Below, in pieces: positions 7,040-8,313 of a stretch of 8,313 nt of DNA. The position numbers and the translations under genes were made by a program. A model generated the notes under the pieces. It made no database searches. It worked only from the letters and a program-made list of their open reading frames with translations, and was not told where the DNA came from. How positions within the stretch are numbered: position 1 is the first letter of the stretch; the number at the start of each line of letters is the position of its first letter. This DNA is from Parachlamydiaceae bacterium (GTDB lineage: Bacteria > Chlamydiota > Chlamydiia > Chlamydiales > Parachlamydiaceae): positions 1 to 8,313 of the forward strand of contig JAUXSJ010000355.1 of assembly GCA_030679615.1 (NCBI GenBank). The letters are read 5' to 3'.

Positions 7040-7270
7040 CATCCTATTACCCATAAGTTATTCTCGTCTTCATCATTCTAATTATCATGCTCATCCTGCC
7101 GCTTGCGATCATGCTTATCCTGTTTTTTTTGTAATATAAATTAATTGAAAAATATGCAAAATGATTCATCCATAAATATAAAAACAAGATAAGCATGATC
7201 GCAAGCGGCAGGATGAGCATGATAAATGGATGATGAAGACGAGTATTTTACTTATAGGTAATATAGGATG
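7040..7270. mobile_element. Inner palindromic insertion (MITE-like, no transposase)
   Basis: This 231-bp sequence has long inverted arms. CATCCTATTACC (7040-7051) is mirrored, with a 2-bp difference, by GGTAATATAGGATG (7257-7270). CTCGTCTTCATCAT (7063-7076) is mirrored exactly at 7230-7243. Positions 7083-7126 mirror 7181-7224 over 44 bp with one mismatch. The 54-bp AT-rich loop (7127-7180) encodes nothing. It is flanked by GGCCCTGCC (7031-7039) and GGCTCTGCC (7271-7279), which match at 8 of 9 positions and behave as a target duplication. Deleting 7040-7279 rebuilds the copy-1 arm exactly. The family is unknown. Exact ends are uncertain by a few bases because GCCC/GGGC at the junctions extends the symmetry. 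Confidence 0.72.
7084..7122. repeat. 24-bp-period direct repeat inside the inner element arm
   Basis: ATCATGCTCATCCTG (7084-7098) and ATCATGCTTATCCTG (7108-7122) differ at one base and are separated by CCGCTTGCG. The mirrored arm carries the same pair at 7185-7199 and 7209-7223, so the inner element has four copies of a 15-mer. Such subterminal iterations are common as transposase-binding sites; that role here is inference. Confidence 0.6.
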
Positions 7271-7368
7271 GGCTCTGCCTTCGCTTTTTTATGGTTCGGA
7301 TATCCAACATATGCACTTTCATAGATTGAATTGATTGAGTCGAAAATGACACCACATCATCTCTCTTG

Positions 7369-7394
7369 AAAAAAAGCGAAGGCAGGGCCTTCGC
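7369..7394 (-). terminator. Intrinsic terminator downstream of the MCP-like gene
   Basis: Read on the minus strand, GCGAAGGC, CCT loop, GCCTTCGC and seven T residues make a perfect 8-bp stem terminator, about 115 nt past the stop codon of the MCP-like gene. It is the intact right arm of repeat copy 2. Its counterpart on the left arm, which would have stopped plus-strand transcripts, is broken by the inner insertion. Confidence 0.62.
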
Positions 7395-7475
7395 ACTCCA
7401 AAAGGTATGATGAAGAGCATGGCCGATTAAATAAAAAAACCTAAAATAGGAGACAGAGTCCATGCTCTCTGTAGT

Positions 7476-7500
7476 AAAAAAAATTTACAATAGACTGTTG
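7476..7500 (-). terminator. Possible weak terminator at the right end of the outer repeat
   Basis: On the minus strand CAACAGTCTATTG is followed by TAAA and eight T residues, 8 nt past the stop codon of the MCP-like gene. It mirrors the element at 6934-6955, but the stem has a mismatch, so it is weaker. Confidence 0.25.
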
Positions 7501-7508
7501 GGTGACAA

Positions 7509-8313
7509 TTATTTAACAGAAGAAACTTTTGCTAAGGCTTCAATTAAGGCTTCTGTTGACCGAGAAATTTCTTGAACGGTTTCACTTAAATGAAAAATAG
7601 TTCCGCTTGAAGACTGAGCTGTTTTTTCTAATTCACTCAATGCAAAATGGATTTGTTCAGCACCCACAGATTGAGCTTGCATGCCTTGACTCACTCGTAT
7701 AAAACGATCATTTAATTGATGGACGCCCTCTATAATTTCTATTAATTGTTGTTTGACCAAGCTAATTTCTTGAACACCCGTTTTAATTTGTTTAGATAGT
7801 TCATTAACTCCTTCAACACTTTCACTAACTGCATGTGTAATATCACTGATCATTTTATCTATATCTAAAATAGAAACCCCTGTTTGATCTGCCAGTTTCC
7901 TAATCTCATTCGCTATTACCGTAAATCCTCTTCCAAACTCTCCTGCTCTCTCGGCTTCAATTGCCGTATTTAAGGAAAGTAAATTTGTTTGATCAGCTAA
8001 TTTAGTGATTGTCGTAATAACCTTATTAATATGACTCGCTTTTTCTTTTAACACATCCAATGTAAATACAATTTCTTTGGAACCTTCTGCAATTTTTTGC
8101 ATAATGATTTCCATATCTGTTAAGCTCTTTTGCCCAAAGGATGCAAGCCCTGAAGTATGATTGACACCGTCAGACACCTCTTGCACTGTCAATAACAATC
8201 TTTTTGCTGTTCCTAAAATTTCATCTGAACTTGCAGAAATTCCTGATGTTGCTTCTTCTTGATGCTGAGCTAAAATTGTTTGCTCATTGGATACTGAAGT
8301 GAGTTCACTCACC
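7509..8313 (-). CDS. Methyl-accepting chemotaxis protein signalling domain (5' end outside window)
   Basis: The visible 267 residues are the C-terminal cytoplasmic part of an MCP-like transducer, entirely helical. The signature hairpin tip is unmistakable: LADQTNLLSLNTAIEAERAG (105-124), then EFGRGFTVIANEIRKLADQT (125-144). In chemosensory systems this region binds CheA and CheW and flanking helices are methylated. Flanking heptad helices at about 10-100 and 150-260 fit the adaptation region and its return helix. The C-terminus (ending in VSSVK) shows no NWETF-like CheR/CheB tether. The open frame runs off the right edge. The GTG at 8310-8312 could be read as a start, but an internal Val is more likely, with sensor, membrane and HAMP parts upstream. 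It converges on the DUF818-like gene. Known chlamydiae are mostly non-motile, so the partners and role are unclear. Confidence 0.88.
   Translation of the reverse strand, partial: VSELTSVSNEQTILAQHQEEATSGISASSDEILGTAKRLLLTVQEVSDGVNHTSGLASFGQKSLTDMEIIMQKIAEGSKEIVFTLDVLKEKASHINKVITTITKLADQTNLLSLNTAIEAERAGEFGRGFTVIANEIRKLADQTGVSILDIDKMISDITHAVSESVEGVNELSKQIKTGVQEISLVKQQLIEIIEGVHQLNDRFIRVSQGMQAQSVGAEQIHFALSELEKTAQSSSGTIFHLSETVQEISRSTEALIEALAKVSSVK

Larger units (their letters stand above)
6982..7442. repeat. MITE-like palindromic element, copy 2 (interrupted)
   Basis: The termini are AGGTTTTTTATTTAATCG (6982-6999) and CGATTAAATAAAAAAACCT (7424-7442). Next come CATACC-TTTTGGAG arms, a GC-rich arm core, and a centre sharing 33 identical bases with copy 1 (7321-7353 against 98-130). 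The left arm is split by the insertion 7040-7270. Without that insertion and its duplicated 9 bp, the element is about 221 bp, close to the about 229 bp of copy 1. The right arm (7369-7404) is intact and matches the uninterrupted left arm of copy 1 by reverse complement. Confidence 0.8.
6934..7500. repeat. Composite nested palindrome filling the convergent intergenic region
   Basis: The whole 567-bp block is an imperfect inverted repeat. The outermost match is CAACAGTCTGTTGTAA (6934-6949) with TTACAATAGACTGTTG (7485-7500). Further in, ACAGAG (6959-6964) pairs with CTCTGT (7467-7472), and the TTTTAGG stretch beginning at 6978 pairs with the CCTAAAA stretch ending at 7446. Inside lies the element shared with copy 1 (6982-7442), and inside that another palindrome (7040-7270). 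The outer portion, 6934-6981 and 7443-7500, has no counterpart in copy 1. It is either an older palindrome that served as target or sequence that copy 1 has lost. I see no credible gene in this 586-bp stretch. Confidence 0.8.

Noticed and set aside
7248..7463. 71-aa minus-strand open frame within the repeat block
   Set aside because: It lies wholly across the inner and middle palindromes. Copy 1 does not preserve the frame because it has indels in the centre. It has no family features, and its composition follows the repeat rather than a coding bias.
6934..7500. CRISPR array
   Set aside because: The repeats are inverted and nested, not regularly spaced direct repeats with unique spacers. The only direct repeats are two 15-mers per arm.

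Overview
The window reads as chromosome of an amoeba-associated (environmental) chlamydia, probably of the Protochlamydia/Parachlamydia group. This is inferred from three things. The linked order xseA-xseB-dxs is, as I recall, the order in Chlamydia. The large plus-strand gene carries the alpha/beta-hydrolase-like 'CHLPS/DUF818' core that I know mainly from Chlamydiae. The DNA is AT-rich and the genes use many Lys and Asn codons. No database search was possible, so the species is not fixed.

Layout. Positions 1-229 hold a palindromic repeat (copy 1) directly downstream of nadK. Positions 249-4615 hold a tight minus-strand operon read in the order xseA, xseB, dxs, nadK: 11-nt overlap, 8-nt gap, then a 4-nt ATGA overlap. 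It combines both subunits of exonuclease VII, the first enzyme of the MEP isoprenoid pathway, and the kinase that makes NADP. Positions 4616-4903 are an AT-rich divergent intergenic region with one weak promoter candidate in each direction. Positions 4916-6922 hold a plus-strand gene for a 668-aa protein with a long lysine-rich coiled-coil N-terminus and a DUF818-like hydrolase core whose nucleophile elbow is degenerate (Cys in place of Ser). Positions 6923-7508 are a 586-bp non-coding block between convergent genes. Positions 7509-8313 are the 3' part of a minus-strand gene for a methyl-accepting-chemotaxis-type signalling domain, cut by the window edge.

The most interesting structure is the non-coding repeat system. 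Copy 1 (1-229) and copy 2 (about 6982-7442) are the same roughly 225-bp element. Its inverted arms each contain a compact intrinsic-terminator hairpin (GCGAAGGC-CCT-GCCTTCGC plus a T tract), both pointing inward, so the element looks like a mobile bidirectional terminator cassette. In copy 2 the left-arm terminator is split by a second palindromic element (7040-7270), flanked by a 9-bp near-identical target duplication (GGCCCTGCC / GGCTCTGCC). Removing 240 bp restores the copy-1 arm exactly. A further outer inverted repeat (6934-7500) encloses everything, so three palindromes are nested. No transposase is encoded in the window, so any movement would have to be driven in trans.
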